Assembly (NCBI GenBank): GCA_046292345.1
Contig: JBKBRC010000006.1
Span: forward strand, 1 to 64,000
DNA length: 64,000 bases
Direction of reading: 5' to 3'
Source: JBKBRC01 sp046292345
Lineage (GTDB): Bacteria; Bacteroidota; Rhodothermia; Rhodothermales; Rubricoccaceae
Below, piece after piece: positions 1 to 9,046 of this stretch. The number at the start of each line of letters is the position of its first letter. The first letter of the stretch is position 1. The position numbers were made by a program, and so were the translations under genes. Below the pieces are notes generated by a model. It did not search any database and had not been told where the DNA came from. It saw only the letters and a program-made list of their open reading frames with translations.

Positions 1-2186
1 GCGCCGGCGAGGCGCTCGGCCTCGGCCGCCACGGCCTCGTGCCGCGCGGGGTCGTAGCCGAGGGCCGCCTGCTGCCGCTCGAGCTCGGCGAGGCGTGCGG
101 TGATCTCGGCGTAGGGCGTGCCGGCGTCCAGGTCGGCGCGGAGGCCCGCGAGGGCGGCCTCGTCGCGCGCGATGGCCGCCTGGAGGTCGTCGGCCGCGGC
201 GGCCTTCTCCGCGAGGGCCTGCTCATCCTGCCGCAGGCGCGGCAGCGTGGCCGCCTGGCGAGCCGCCTCCTCGTAGGCCGCCTCGTCGAAGTCCACTTCG
301 GCGAGTTCGTCGCGAAGGGCGGTCGCCTCCGCCTGCGCCGCAGGCTCGAACGCCTCTTCCTCGAGGCGCCGCTGCAGATCGGCGAGCTCCCTGCGCGCGC
401 GCGCGGCCTCGGCCCGCTCGCGGTCCACGCGCTCGAGGCGCTCGGAGAGGCGCGCGCGCGCCTCCCGCGCCGGCGCGAGAGCCTCGGCCTCGGCCCTGTG
501 GCGCCGGTACTCCTGCCCGAGCGTGTCGCGCCGCTGCGCGGCCTCCCGGAGCGCCGCCTCATGCGCCTGCCGCAGGCGCTCCAGGCGCGCGATCTCGGCG
601 CGGTACTCGGCGTCCACCTTGCGGCGGTGGGCCGCGTCGAGCGTGGCCCCGCACGTGGGGCACCGCCCCTCGGTCGTCTCGCGCAGGCGTACGCGGCGCT
701 CCTCGACGGCAGCGATCTCGGCGTCGAGGGCGTCGCGCTCGGCCGTCAGGCGTGCGATCGTCTCCCGCAGCCCGCTGCCCTCCTCCTTGACGCGCTCCGT
801 TGCCGCTTCGTGCTCCTCGAGCGTCCGCACGCGCGCTTCCGCCCGCCCGAGCGCGTCGCGGAGCGCGGCCGGGTCGGGCGCCGGGCTGTCGAGCTGTTTT
901 CTGAGGGAGGCCACGCGGCCCTCGAGCGTGCCCCGGGCGGCGGCGAGGCGCTTCTCGAGCGCGTCGAGGCGCCCCTGCAGCTGCGCGCGGCGCTGCCGGA
1001 CGGCGGCGAGGCGCGCGCGTGTTTTCTCGGCGGCCTCGGCCGCGCGCAGCGCTTTCTCGAGGCGCGGGCGCGCCTCGAGCTCGCGCGTCAACTCGGCACG
1101 CCGGCGGCGGTGCTGCTCGAGCTCGAGCGCGAGGCGCTCGATGCGGCGCTCGAGCGCGCGGCGGCCGGCGTCGCGCTCGGCCGCGAGCGCGCGGTGCTGA
1201 TGCTGGAGCCCATCGAAGAGCGCGCGCGTCTGGTCGAGCGCGCGGCGGGCCGCGGCGGCGGCCTCATAGGCGGCATGGTCCGCCTCGATGTCGGCCGCGC
1301 GCGCGATAAGCGCCTCGGCCTGGGCGAGCCTGCGCGCGAGGTCCTCTATTTCGTCCCGCGCGCGCGCCTGCCGGGCACGCAGGTCGCGCAGCGCCTCACG
1401 GTGCGCCTCGGCCTCACGCTGCGCGCCCTCGAGGCGCGCGAGCGCCGTCTCGGCGCGCCGCCGCGCGGCCTCGAGCGCATCGCGCTCGGCCCCGAGCGCG
1501 GCGACAGCCGCCTCGGCGGCGGCGTGCTCGGCGCGCCAGCGCGGCTCGTCGGCCAGGTCGTCGCGGAGCCGCGCCTCGGCGGCGGCCAGGCGCGCCACGT
1601 CCTCCCTGGCGGCGGCCTGGTGGAGGCGCGCGCGCTCCTCGAGCGCCTCGTAGCGCCCGAGCCCGAGGATCTTACCCAGGATCTTCTTGCGGTCTCCGGC
1701 CGACTTGCGCGTGAACTCGTCCGAGCGGCCCTGGAGCAGAAACGTCGAGTTGACGAACGTCTCGTGGTCGAGGCCGAGACGCTCGGTGATGCGTGCCTGC
1801 GTGGCCGAGAGCGTGGGCGCCGTGAGCGGCTCGAACGTGCCCGAGGCCGCGTCGTAGGCCTGGAACTCGAGCGTCGGCTTGCCGGTGCCGCCGGCCGTGA
1901 GCGCGTAGCGGCGCAGGACGCGGTAGCGCTCGGCGCCGAGGTCGAACGTGAAGACGACCTCCATCTCGCGCGCGCCCACGCGCAGGATCTCGTCGTCGGG
2001 CTTCGGCTTGCCACCGGCCTTGCGCGCCTCGCCCCAGAGCGCCCACGTGATCGCGTCGAGCAGGGCGCTCTTGCCCTGCCCGTTGCCCCCGGATAGGCAC
2101 GCGACGTGGAAGGCCTCGAAGTCGAGCTCGGGCGCGTCCTCGCCGTAGGAGAGGAAGTTGCGCAGGCTCAGGCGGACGGGCACCAT
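1..2186 (-). CDS. sbcC: SbcC/Rad50-type SMC-like exonuclease subunit (3' end outside window)
   Basis: ATPase subunit of the SbcCD (Mre11-Rad50-like) nuclease that processes hairpins and DNA ends. The ATG at 2186 gives a typical start (MVPVRLSLRNFLSYGE), with Walker A at residues 33-40 (GGNGQGKS, K39). A very long Arg/Glu/Ala-rich coiled coil follows. The CxxC zinc hook (RCPTCGA, C509 and C512) lies in the middle, which is diagnostic for SbcC/Rad50. A second coiled coil runs back to the window edge, so the C-terminal Walker B lobe and the stop are not seen. No sbcD is visible; the upstream neighbour is cvpA. The opposite-strand reading frame here is an artefact of GC-rich coiled-coil codons. 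Confidence 0.93.
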   Translation of the reverse strand, partial: MVPVRLSLRNFLSYGEDAPELDFEAFHVACLSGGNGQGKSALLDAITWALWGEARKAGGKPKPDDEILRVGAREMEVVFTFDLGAERYRVLRRYALTAGGTGKPTLEFQAYDAASGTFEPLTAPTLSATQARITERLGLDHETFVNSTFLLQGRSDEFTRKSAGDRKKILGKILGLGRYEALEERARLHQAAAREDVARLAAAEARLRDDLADEPRWRAEHAAAEAAVAALGAERDALEAARRRAETALARLEGAQREAEAHREALRDLRARQARARDEIEDLARRLAQAEALIARAADIEADHAAYEAAAAARRALDQTRALFDGLQHQHRALAAERDAGRRALERRIERLALELEQHRRRRAELTRELEARPRLEKALRAAEAAEKTRARLAAVRQRRAQLQGRLDALEKRLAAARGTLEGRVASLRKQLDSPAPDPAALRDALGRAEARVRTLEEHEAATERVKEEGSGLRETIARLTAERDALDAEIAAVEERRVRLRETTEGRCPTCGATLDAAHRRKVDAEYRAEIARLERLRQAHEAALREAAQRRDTLGQEYRRHRAEAEALAPAREARARLSERLERVDRERAEAARARRELADLQRRLEEEAFEPAAQAEATALRDELAEVDFDEAAYEEAARQAATLPRLRQDEQALAEKAAAADDLQAAIARDEAALAGLRADLDAGTPYAEITARLAELERQQAALGYDPARHEAVAAEAERLAG

Positions 2187-2193
2187 CGGGGCA

Positions 2194-2227
2194 GGGGCGT
2201 CAGCGGGGCGGGGGCGTCAGCGGGACG
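2194..2227. repeat. 17-bp tandem duplication spanning the cvpA stop codon
   Basis: Two copies of a 17-bp unit (2194-2210 and 2211-2227, one mismatch). The copy at 2211-2227 contains the TGA stop of cvpA; the other is a second, out-of-frame copy of that stop. The array fills the whole gap to the sbcC start. Confidence 0.8.
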
Positions 2228-2798
2228 GACCGGAGGCGGCGTCGGGCGCGCGCGGCGTGCCGGCATGCCAGGTGCTGAACTTCTCGGTCAGCACGCGCTG
2301 CACGCCTGGCGTGACGCGCCGCACGACGGCCCATGTCTCGGGCGCGATCGCCTCGACGGGCGCGTAGAGCAGCGACGCCGCGCGCGTCTCGGCGCCGATG
2401 AGCAGCGGGCGTTCGCCGCCGGGCGCGAAGCCTGTCACGAGCAGGAGCACGCTCAGGCCGAACGCCGCTCGCAGCCCGCCGATCGCGCCGCCGCCGAGGC
2501 GGTCTATGCCCGAGAGGCGCAGCCGGTCGAGCGCGGTGCGCAGCGCGAAGGCCGCGCCGTAGAGACCCATCAGGAACGCCAGGAACGTGGCCAGGAAGCC
2601 GAGCACGGGGGCGGTCCGCTCCGACACGCGCAGGCTGAGCACGAGCAGCTCGCCCACGGGGGCCATCAGCGTCACGCCAGCCAGGAAGGCCACGAACAGC
2701 CCCGCCGTGCCGACGGCCTGCCGGAGCGCCCCGGTGCGCATCCCGCGCCAGACGCCGAGCGCGAGCGCGGCCGCCAGGAACCCGTCGAGCGCGTTCAT
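2217..2798 (-). CDS. cvpA: CvpA family membrane protein
   Basis: 193-residue integral membrane protein of the CvpA (colicin V production) family. These proteins have four transmembrane helices and are linked to envelope homeostasis and purine-related phenotypes. The N-terminus (MNALDGFLAAALALGVWRG) matches the family opening, and hydrophobic segments follow at about residues 3-20, 28-50, 63-87 and 103-125. A polar C-terminal tail remains. Its ATG overlaps the TGA of the upstream GatB/YqeY gene by four bases (ATGA), implying translational coupling. sbcC follows 30 bp downstream. The exact biochemical role of the family is unknown. Confidence 0.85.
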   Translation of the reverse strand: MNALDGFLAAALALGVWRGMRTGALRQAVGTAGLFVAFLAGVTLMAPVGELLVLSLRVSERTAPVLGFLATFLAFLMGLYGAAFALRTALDRLRLSGIDRLGGGAIGGLRAAFGLSVLLLVTGFAPGGERPLLIGAETRAASLLYAPVEAIAPETWAVVRRVTPGVQRVLTEKFSTWHAGTPRAPDAASGPSR

Positions 2799-3331
2799 GC
2801 CGCGGTGCCCTCCCGGTGCCCGGACCCTCCCTCGGACGCCTGCCCGGAGGATGCCTGCCCGGAGGATGCCTGCCCGGAGGATGCCTGCTCGAGCAGCGCC
2901 TGCGCCAGCGCACGGACGCGCCCGCCGTCGGCCTGTCCTTTGAGCGAGCGCATCGCCTCGCCCGTCACGCGACCGGCCTCGCGCGGGGAGGCGACGCCGG
3001 TGCGCGCGATCGCCTCACGCAGCACGGCCACGATGGCATCGTCGCTGGCCTGCTCGGGCAGGTACGCCTCGACGACGGCCAGCTCGGCGCGCTCGCGCGC
3101 GGCCAGCTCGGCGCGGCCAGCCGCCTCGAACTGCGCGATCGCGTCGCGGCGCTGCCTGGCCTGCTTCTGCACGACGGCCATGGCCGCGGCCTCGTCCAGG
3201 TCGCCGGCGCCACTCTTGGCGCGCTCGAGCAGCGCCGACTTGAGCATGCGGATGGTGCCGAGGCGGACCTCGTCGCGGGCGCGGAGGGCGTCTCTGAGGT
3301 CGGCGTCGAGGCGGTCGGCAAGGGCGGACAT
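2795..3331 (-). CDS. GatB/YqeY domain protein
   Basis: 178-residue YqeY-type protein, related to the tRNA-binding tail of the GatB amidotransferase subunit. The family motifs are visible: an N-terminal helical segment with KSALLERAK near residue 31, the LPEQ element (AYLPEQASDD) and the GRVTGEAMRSLKGQADGGRV C-terminal signature. Start ATG at 3331. The last 25 residues carry an in-frame 15-bp tandem repeat (SSGQA three times) that typical family members lack, so the C-terminus has been lengthened by tandem duplication. The stop overlaps the cvpA start (ATGA). Upstream is a second repeat array and a scaffold gap, so its promoter is not visible. Confidence 0.88.
   Translation of the reverse strand: MSALADRLDADLRDALRARDEVRLGTIRMLKSALLERAKSGAGDLDEAAAMAVVQKQARQRRDAIAQFEAAGRAELAARERAELAVVEAYLPEQASDDAIVAVLREAIARTGVASPREAGRVTGEAMRSLKGQADGGRVRALAQALLEQASSGQASSGQASSGQASEGGSGHREGTAA
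2838..2888. repeat. 15-bp in-frame coding repeat (YqeY C-terminus)
   Basis: Three copies of gcctgcccggaggat (2838-2852, 2853-2867, 2868-2882) plus a partial copy. The period is a multiple of three, so the reading frame is kept and SSGQA is repeated. Confidence 0.85.
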
Positions 3332-3351
3332 GGGCCGGGGCAGCAAATGGG

Positions 3352-3429
3352 ACGGCCGGAGCAGCCACTGGGGCGGCCGGAGCAGCCACTGGGGCGGCCG
3401 GAGCAGCCACTGGGGCGGCCGGAGCAGCC
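3352..3429. repeat. 21-bp tandem array ending in scaffold gap
   Basis: Direct repeats of period 21 (core gagcagccactggggcgg) recur at 3361, 3382, 3403 and 3424 and run straight into the N run. They lie directly upstream of the YqeY gene start. True copy number is unknown because the assembly breaks inside the array. Confidence 0.85.
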
Positions 3430-3529
3430 NNNNNNNNNNNNNNNNNNNNNNNNNNNNNNNNNNNNNNNNNNNNNNNNNNNNNNNNNNNNNNNNNNNNNNN
3501 NNNNNNNNNNNNNNNNNNNNNNNNNNNNN
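3430..3529. other. Assembly gap (100 N)
   Basis: Exactly 100 N bases, the usual placeholder for a gap of unknown size. The left flank is the 21-bp tandem array; the right flank is unique sequence. 3530-3597 shows no gene. Confidence 0.97.
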
Positions 3530-3597
3530 CCCCGTCGTGTCACCCGCAGACGAGGCGACGGCCCGCGCCGGCCCGGGATGCACGGGCCACGCCGGCG

Positions 3598-4512
3598 TCA
3601 GCGAAGCACGAGGCGCAGCGCGAGCCCGCCGAGCGCGGCCGAGCCCGCCCCAAGGGCCAGCCCGGAGTATACGTCGTAGCGCAGCGCTTCCTGGCGCAGC
3701 GCCTCGTCGCCGCGCTGCGAGCTGAGCGGGTCGCGGTAGGCCGTGTCGAGCGCGTCGGCGCGGAACTTCCAGTGTACGGCGAGCGCGGTCGCGCCGAGCG
3801 CGGCGGCGCCCAGGCCGAGGTCGATGACGCGGCGGCGCGTGTCGCGGCGCGCGGTCGGGAGGGTGAGGCGCGCCGCGGCGGGCGCACCGTCGTACGACGA
3901 GCGGGCGAGTGGGCGGAGGACGAGCGTCGCGCGCGGGTCCTGCGCCGGGGGCGCCGGCGCACGGGCCTCGGCGAAGCCCTCCAGGCGCGCCACGAGCGTG
4001 CCCGCGAGCGGCGCGGCGGCGTCGAGCACGACGGGCGCCGTCCCGAGCGGTGTCTCGGCCCCGTCTGGCCCCACGAGCGCGAGCGCGGCGCCGGTCGGCC
4101 ACGAGTCGAGGCGGTAGCGCGGTGGGAACGGCCCGAAGCGGACGACGACCGAGTCGCCCGCGGCCACGGTGACGGTCTGCTCGAGCCGCCGCGGCTGCCA
4201 CTCGAGGTCGTTCTCGACGAGCGTCAGGCCGTACGTGCCCGGCGGACGCCGGAGCCGCAGCGCGTCCGAACCGGCGCTCTCTCCCGCCAGCGGCACACGC
4301 GTGCCGTTCACGTAGAGCGCGCGTGCCGGCGCCTCGCGCGCGGCGAGGCCGTGCTCGACGATGATCAGCGCCGAGTCCGCGCGCGCCGACGCAGCGACCG
4401 GCGCGCCCGCGGCGACGGCCTGCGCCCGGACAGGAGCGAAGAGCGCCGGCGACAGCAGCGCGAGCAGGGCAAGCAAGGGCAGGGCGAGCATGGGCAGGGC
4501 GAGCAAACGCAT
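3598..4512 (-). CDS. Secreted/membrane-anchored PEGA-like domain protein, function unknown
   Basis: 304 residues. The N-terminus is a signal peptide whose hydrophobic core (LALPMLALPLLALLALL) is partly built from a 15-bp direct repeat (4477-4506). Two beta-rich segments follow; the second (about residues 135-165, with WPTGAALALVGPDGAETPLG) resembles PEGA repeats, which are surface beta domains. Two hydrophobic stretches near residues 233-247 and 281-303 suggest a C-terminal membrane anchor. It ends one base before the BamB-like gene and is transcribed after it. I do not recognise a specific family. Confidence 0.72.
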   Translation of the reverse strand: MRLLALPMLALPLLALLALLSPALFAPVRAQAVAAGAPVAASARADSALIIVEHGLAAREAPARALYVNGTRVPLAGESAGSDALRLRRPPGTYGLTLVENDLEWQPRRLEQTVTVAAGDSVVVRFGPFPPRYRLDSWPTGAALALVGPDGAETPLGTAPVVLDAAAPLAGTLVARLEGFAEARAPAPPAQDPRATLVLRPLARSSYDGAPAAARLTLPTARRDTRRRVIDLGLGAAALGATALAVHWKFRADALDTAYRDPLSSQRGDEALRQEALRYDVYSGLALGAGSAALGGLALRLVLR

Positions 4513-4513
4513 C

Positions 4514-5755
4514 CTAGCGGCGGGCAGGGTTGGACGCCCCCGGGGAGGCGTCCGTCGGGGGGGCGCTCACGGGGCGAAGCGCAACGAGGTGCCGCGGCTC
4601 GGCCTGCACCAGCAGCAGGTCGCCGGCCAGGACGGGCGCCGAGCGCACGCGCCCGCGCAGCGTCGTCTCCCACGCCGGCGCGCCCGAGGCCGCCTCGAGC
4701 ACGAGCAGCGCGCGGCGGGCCGTCCCGACGACGACCCAGGCCCCGGCCAGCAGCGGCGCGGCGCCCACGTTGCCGCGCACGCGGTAGTGCCAGCGCTCGG
4801 CGCCCGAGGCCGGGTCGAGCGCGCGGACGAGCCCGCCGGTGCTACCCACGACGACGAGCGCCTCGGAGGCGGCCGGCGTGGTCAGGCGCACGAAGTCGCC
4901 CATCCCGGCAGCCCAGGCGTCGTCGGTCCAGAGCGCGGCGCCGGTGGCGGCCTCGAGCGCGACGAGCCGCCCTCGTGTCGTCGGCACGAAGAGGCGTCCC
5001 GCCGCCAGCGCGGGCGTGCGATGGACGGGCGCGCCGGCGGCGGCCGTCCACACGAGGGCGCCTGTGGCGACGTCGAAGGCGCGCACGGCGCCGCGGTCGT
5101 CGGCCACGACGGCGAGTCCTCCGGCCAGAAGCGGCGTCGCGAGCAGGCGCGCGAGCGTGTCCGGCCGGGCCTCCCAGGCGACGGCGCCCGTGGCGGCGTC
5201 GAGCGCGCGCACGGTGCCGTCGTACGCAGCGGCGACGAGCCGCGAGCCGTCGGGGGTAAGCGCGAGGCCGGCCACGTGCGCGCCCAGCCGGGCCGTCCAG
5301 CACGCCACGCCGGTCGTGACGACGTGGCACGCCACGCCGGCGCGCCCGCGCGCGACGGGCACAAAGAGGCGCTGCCCGTCCGGGCTGAGCGCCACCTCGC
5401 CCTCGACGGCGTCGCCGAAGGCGCCTACGCCCGCCGCGCGTCCGCGCTCGAGCGCGACGACATGCACCTCGCCGTGGCGCGTCGCCACGAGCGCGTGCCC
5501 GGCAGCCACGCGGGGCCCGGCCGGCCCGAAGGCCCCCTGCGCGTCGTACGTCCACGCCACCTCAAAGCGGGGCGAGGGCGGCGGCGGCGGCGGCGCTGGC
5601 GCGCCAAGCGGCTCGGGCACGCGCAGCGCCGAGCATCCGGCGAGCGCGCCTGCCGCGAGCGCGCCTGCCGCGAGCGCAGCCAGGGCGCCCGCCCGCAGAG
5701 TGCCGGTGGCCCGTCTCGCCTGACGGCCTGTCCTCACCGGAGGGATCGCCCGCAT
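4514..5755 (-). CDS. BamB-like PQQ beta-propeller lipoprotein
   Basis: 413-residue predicted outer-membrane or periplasmic lipoprotein. The lipobox (LAGC) follows a signal sequence lengthened by an in-frame ALAAG repeat. The rest is a run of PQQ-type propeller blades with repeated signatures: VRALDAATGAVAWE, VRAFDVATGALVWT, LVALEAATGAALWT, VRALDPASGAERWHY and LLVLEAASGAPAWE. BamB uses this fold as a scaffold in barrel assembly. Its ATG (5755) overlaps the TGA of the upstream protease/barrel gene (TGATG), so the two are coupled. That pairing suggests a role in assembling or serving its neighbour. Starts further upstream lie inside the neighbour and are unlikely. Confidence 0.85.
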   Translation of the reverse strand: MRAIPPVRTGRQARRATGTLRAGALAALAAGALAAGALAGCSALRVPEPLGAPAPPPPPPSPRFEVAWTYDAQGAFGPAGPRVAAGHALVATRHGEVHVVALERGRAAGVGAFGDAVEGEVALSPDGQRLFVPVARGRAGVACHVVTTGVACWTARLGAHVAGLALTPDGSRLVAAAYDGTVRALDAATGAVAWEARPDTLARLLATPLLAGGLAVVADDRGAVRAFDVATGALVWTAAAGAPVHRTPALAAGRLFVPTTRGRLVALEAATGAALWTDDAWAAGMGDFVRLTTPAASEALVVVGSTGGLVRALDPASGAERWHYRVRGNVGAAPLLAGAWVVVGTARRALLVLEAASGAPAWETTLRGRVRSAPVLAGDLLLVQAEPRHLVALRPVSAPPTDASPGASNPARR

Positions 5756-8700
5756 CAGAAGTCCCATCCGAAGAAAAACTGCCGGAACGGCACGCGCTCG
5801 TTCCATTCGAGGCCGTCGAGGAACTTGTAGCCCACGTCGTAGCGCAGCACGAACGCGCCGAGCAGGTTCACGCGCAGCCCGCCGCCGAGCGCGCCGAGCG
5901 TGGTTCCGACGACGAGCGGGCGCCCCGTGTCGGGGTCGCGGTAGACGTCCTCCTCGCGCGTCGCGTAGCCGCTGTTCCAGGGCCGCGCCAGGTCGGCGAA
6001 GAGCGCGCCGCGCACGCCGGCGACGGGCGCGAGCAGCGGCGAGGCGAGCCCGGGCGCGCGCACGACGGGGAAGCGCAGCTCGTTCGAGACGAACCACAGC
6101 TTCTCGGCGCGCACGCGCAGGAGCGGGAAGCCGCGCAGGCTCCACGAGCCGCCGAGGAGGTTGTAGCGCGCGCGGCGGCCCACGTTGGCCTGCACGAGCC
6201 CCCACTGCGCGAACGTGACCTCGCGCGAGAGGCGCCAGTAGCGGCGCACGTCGGCCGAGAGCGTGTAGTAGCTCACGTTGGAGTAGCGCACGTCGGTCGT
6301 GTAGGCGGCCGTGAGGTTGGCACGCCAGCCGTCGGCAGGGCCGTAGAGGGAGTAGAGCGCGTTGTCGTGCACGAGCGCGAGCGCGTTCGAGACGAGCGCG
6401 GTCTCGAGCGTGTCGAGCGTGCGAGGGCTGCCGGGCGTGGCGCGGAGCAGGACCTCCTTGCGGCTCCACGCCGCCGACGACTGCAGGTCGACGCGCTGGA
6501 ACTGCGAGAGCGGGTAGCTGACGAGCCCGAGCGCGCCCACGACGCGTTCGTAGGTGGGCAGCCCCGCCGGGCCGTCCGGGTCGGCGCGGTCGAACCGGGG
6601 CCCGGAGAGGCGGTAGGCGCCGTAGCCGTAGTTGGCACGCCGCCCGAGATGGACGCGCGTGACGGTCACGTTGAGGCCGTCGAGGAAGTTGCGCCCGAAG
6701 GCGTTGGTGCTGAAGGCCGAGACGAGGATGCGGTCGTCGCCGAGCATGTCCGAGAAGGCAAGCGCGGCCCCGCCGCCGGAGTAGCCCAGCCCCGGCGCGG
6801 TCGTGACGGCGCCCTGCGCCGCGTCGAGCGCGTAGCGGCGGCGGTAGGGGCTGCGCCGCTCGGCAGCCTCTGGCCTGTCGGGCTCCGGCGGGACGTAGCG
6901 CGCATACGTCCAGGGTGCGGCCGGCGCGAGGGCCGGCGGCGGCGCCTCGGGCGCAGCGGCGCGCAGGCGCCCCCCGACCGGCAGCGCGCGGACCGTGAAG
7001 CGGTAGTCCTCGAACGCGGCGAAGAGCAGCGTGTCGGCCCCGACCCAGAACGGGTCGAAGGCGGCGCTCGTCAGGCGCGAGACGCGGCGCACCTCGGGCG
7101 GCGCCGCCGGGCCAGAGCCGCCAGCGATTGCGGCCTCGGCCTGAAGCGCGGCCCCGGCCGAGGCCGCTGCCTGGCCGTAGCCGGGCGCCTCGCGGCCGGG
7201 CGCCTCCTGCTCAGCGCCGCCCGGCCCCGCGGCGCGCCCGCTCGCCGGGGCGAGGCGCGCCAGCGGGCGGGGTGCGCGCTCGGTCCGGGGCGCCAGTTCC
7301 ACCTCGGCCACGTGGAGGTCCTGGGCCGAGAAGATGCCGTCGGCGCCCCGGCGGCTCGAGGCGAAGGCGACGCGGCGGCCGTCCGGGTGCCAGCGCGGCG
7401 ACAGGTCCACGTGCGGGCCGGACGTAAGGCGGCCGATGCGGTCGTCGGCGAGCGCGTACGTGAACAGGTTGTAGGCGCCCTCGGGGCCGTAGGGCGTGCG
7501 CGAGGACGAGAACACGAGCAGCCGGCCGCTCGGGTGAAAGTGCGGGTCGCGGTCGTCGTAGACGTCGCGCGTGAGCTGGCGCAGGCGCTCCGTGTCGCGG
7601 TCGAAGAGGTAGAGGTCGGCGAAGCCGCCCGGCCCGACGCCCGTGAAGGCGATGCGGCGGCCGTCGGGCGAGAGCGTGGGCGAGTAGACGGCGACGAGCT
7701 CGTCGAAGCCGTAGAGGCCGGCGCGGCGGCGCGCGCGCAGGTCGTAGAGGTGGACGACGTCGCGCGCGCCGCGCTTGCTCACAAACGCGAGCAGACCGTC
7801 CGGCGTGACGTCCATGCGGCTCTCGAAGACGTGGAACGACTCGAAGTCCTCGCTGCGCTCGCCGCGGATGAGCACCTCGGGGCGGCCCACCGGGCGCATC
7901 TGCGCGTCGACGCGCTGCGCGTAGAGGTTGGTGTAGCCGCTCGTGTTGGCGAGGTAGACGACCTCGCGGCGGCCGTCCGAAAACACGTGCAGGACGGGCT
8001 TGAAGCTGAAGCCGCGCGCGGCCACGGCCGGCGCCGCGAGCGAGGCCACGTCGGCGCCGACGAGACCGGGCCGGTAGCGCGCCTCGACGTAGGCCGTGAA
8101 GCGGTCCGAGACGGCGCCGAGCGGCTCGCCGAGCACGAACGCGATCACGCGCTCGAAGTTGGCGTCGCGCCAGGCGTTGTCGATCAGCGCGCCGATCTTT
8201 TCCTCGCCGTACGTCTCGGCGACGAAGTGGCAGAACGCCTCGCCGATCTTGTACATCGTGAAGGTGCCCGCGATGCGGCCCAGGTTCTCGAGCGGCACGA
8301 ACGAGCCCGAGGCGACGGCGTCGCGCAGGATCATCTCGTGGTTGTGGTCGCGCTCGCCCGACCAGTACTCGGCCAGGCCCTCGGTGAACCAGAGTGGGAG
8401 CACGACCTCGGTGGGCCGGCGGTGGTCGCGGAGCACGCGCGCGAGCTTGTTGAACGTGAGCACGTGCACGAGTTCGTGCCGGACGACGCGCCGGAAGCGG
8501 TGCAGGTTGCCGTCGGCCGGGATCACGACGCGGCCCTTCATGAACTCGAAGAAGCCCCCCACGCCGTCCGGGATGAAGCCCGGGGTGATGTTGGTCTGCT
8601 TGAAGTGCAGGTTGGTCGCGTAGAACACGAGCGGCACGCGCTCGACGAGCGAGAACTCGAAGCGGTGCTCGAGCTCGGCGTAGGCCTCTTCGGCGAACTG

Positions 8701-8931
8701 CGCCCCGATCTCGGCCAGCTCGCGCGCCTCCGGGTAGTAGTACACGTCGAAGTGTTCGGTGCGGAGCACGTGCCAGTCGAAAGCGTCGTACTGCACCTTG
8801 TTGCGGCCGAAGGCCTGCGCGGCGGCCGGCGGCACGGCGACGAGCGCGAGCAGGGCCGCCAGGACGAGCCGCGAGGCTACGGCGCGGGCGGGCGTCGAGA
8901 TCCGGCGGGGCCGAGAGAGGCGCAGCGTCAT
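5755..8931 (-). CDS. Zinc-metallopeptidase / TolB-like propeller / Omp85-type barrel fusion protein
   Basis: 1058 residues. Residues 1-39 are a signal peptide ending AAAQA. Residues 45-270 form a gluzincin-type peptidase domain with HELVH (152-156) and a downstream zinc-ligand/glutamate helix (WFTEGLAEYW, E184). A central region of TolB/PD40-like blades follows (SPDGRRIAFTG, HPSGRLLVFSSS, HPDGRRVAFASS), with a Pro/Ala-rich insert. The last ~350 residues look like a BamA/Omp85 surface-antigen barrel and end in Phe, the usual C-terminal outer-membrane signature. The ATG at 8931 is preferred over far-upstream starts because it precedes the signal peptide and a good promoter. Known from related Bacteroidota as a multidomain 'peptidase MA' architecture; the substrate is unknown. 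Confidence 0.85.
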   Translation of the reverse strand: MTLRLSRPRRISTPARAVASRLVLAALLALVAVPPAAAQAFGRNKVQYDAFDWHVLRTEHFDVYYYPEARELAEIGAQFAEEAYAELEHRFEFSLVERVPLVFYATNLHFKQTNITPGFIPDGVGGFFEFMKGRVVIPADGNLHRFRRVVRHELVHVLTFNKLARVLRDHRRPTEVVLPLWFTEGLAEYWSGERDHNHEMILRDAVASGSFVPLENLGRIAGTFTMYKIGEAFCHFVAETYGEEKIGALIDNAWRDANFERVIAFVLGEPLGAVSDRFTAYVEARYRPGLVGADVASLAAPAVAARGFSFKPVLHVFSDGRREVVYLANTSGYTNLYAQRVDAQMRPVGRPEVLIRGERSEDFESFHVFESRMDVTPDGLLAFVSKRGARDVVHLYDLRARRRAGLYGFDELVAVYSPTLSPDGRRIAFTGVGPGGFADLYLFDRDTERLRQLTRDVYDDRDPHFHPSGRLLVFSSSRTPYGPEGAYNLFTYALADDRIGRLTSGPHVDLSPRWHPDGRRVAFASSRRGADGIFSAQDLHVAEVELAPRTERAPRPLARLAPASGRAAGPGGAEQEAPGREAPGYGQAAASAGAALQAEAAIAGGSGPAAPPEVRRVSRLTSAAFDPFWVGADTLLFAAFEDYRFTVRALPVGGRLRAAAPEAPPPALAPAAPWTYARYVPPEPDRPEAAERRSPYRRRYALDAAQGAVTTAPGLGYSGGGAALAFSDMLGDDRILVSAFSTNAFGRNFLDGLNVTVTRVHLGRRANYGYGAYRLSGPRFDRADPDGPAGLPTYERVVGALGLVSYPLSQFQRVDLQSSAAWSRKEVLLRATPGSPRTLDTLETALVSNALALVHDNALYSLYGPADGWRANLTAAYTTDVRYSNVSYYTLSADVRRYWRLSREVTFAQWGLVQANVGRRARYNLLGGSWSLRGFPLLRVRAEKLWFVSNELRFPVVRAPGLASPLLAPVAGVRGALFADLARPWNSGYATREEDVYRDPDTGRPLVVGTTLGALGGGLRVNLLGAFVLRYDVGYKFLDGLEWNERVPFRQFFFGWDF

Positions 8932-8954
8932 GCGGGCGTCCGGGGTGGACGGGC

Positions 8955-8984
8955 ACGATAGGGCGCCGTGAGGGCCGGCGTCAA
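8955..8984 (-). promoter_or_regulatory. Predicted promoter of the protease/barrel-bamB-like operon
   Basis: On the minus strand TTGACG (-35, 8979-8984) and TATCGT (-10, 8955-8960) are separated by 18 bp, about 20 bp before the ATG at 8931. Seen by eye, not tested. Confidence 0.55.
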
Positions 8985-9046
8985 GGCGATTTGCACCGGG
9001 TGCCCGGCTGTTCCGCCGTTCCGCCGGCTGCTCCGCCGGCCAGGGC

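Noticed and set aside
39..2096. Long plus-strand open frame opposite sbcC
   Set aside because: Composition is Arg/Gly/Leu shadow sequence with no motif; the minus strand has Walker A, coiled coil and a zinc hook.
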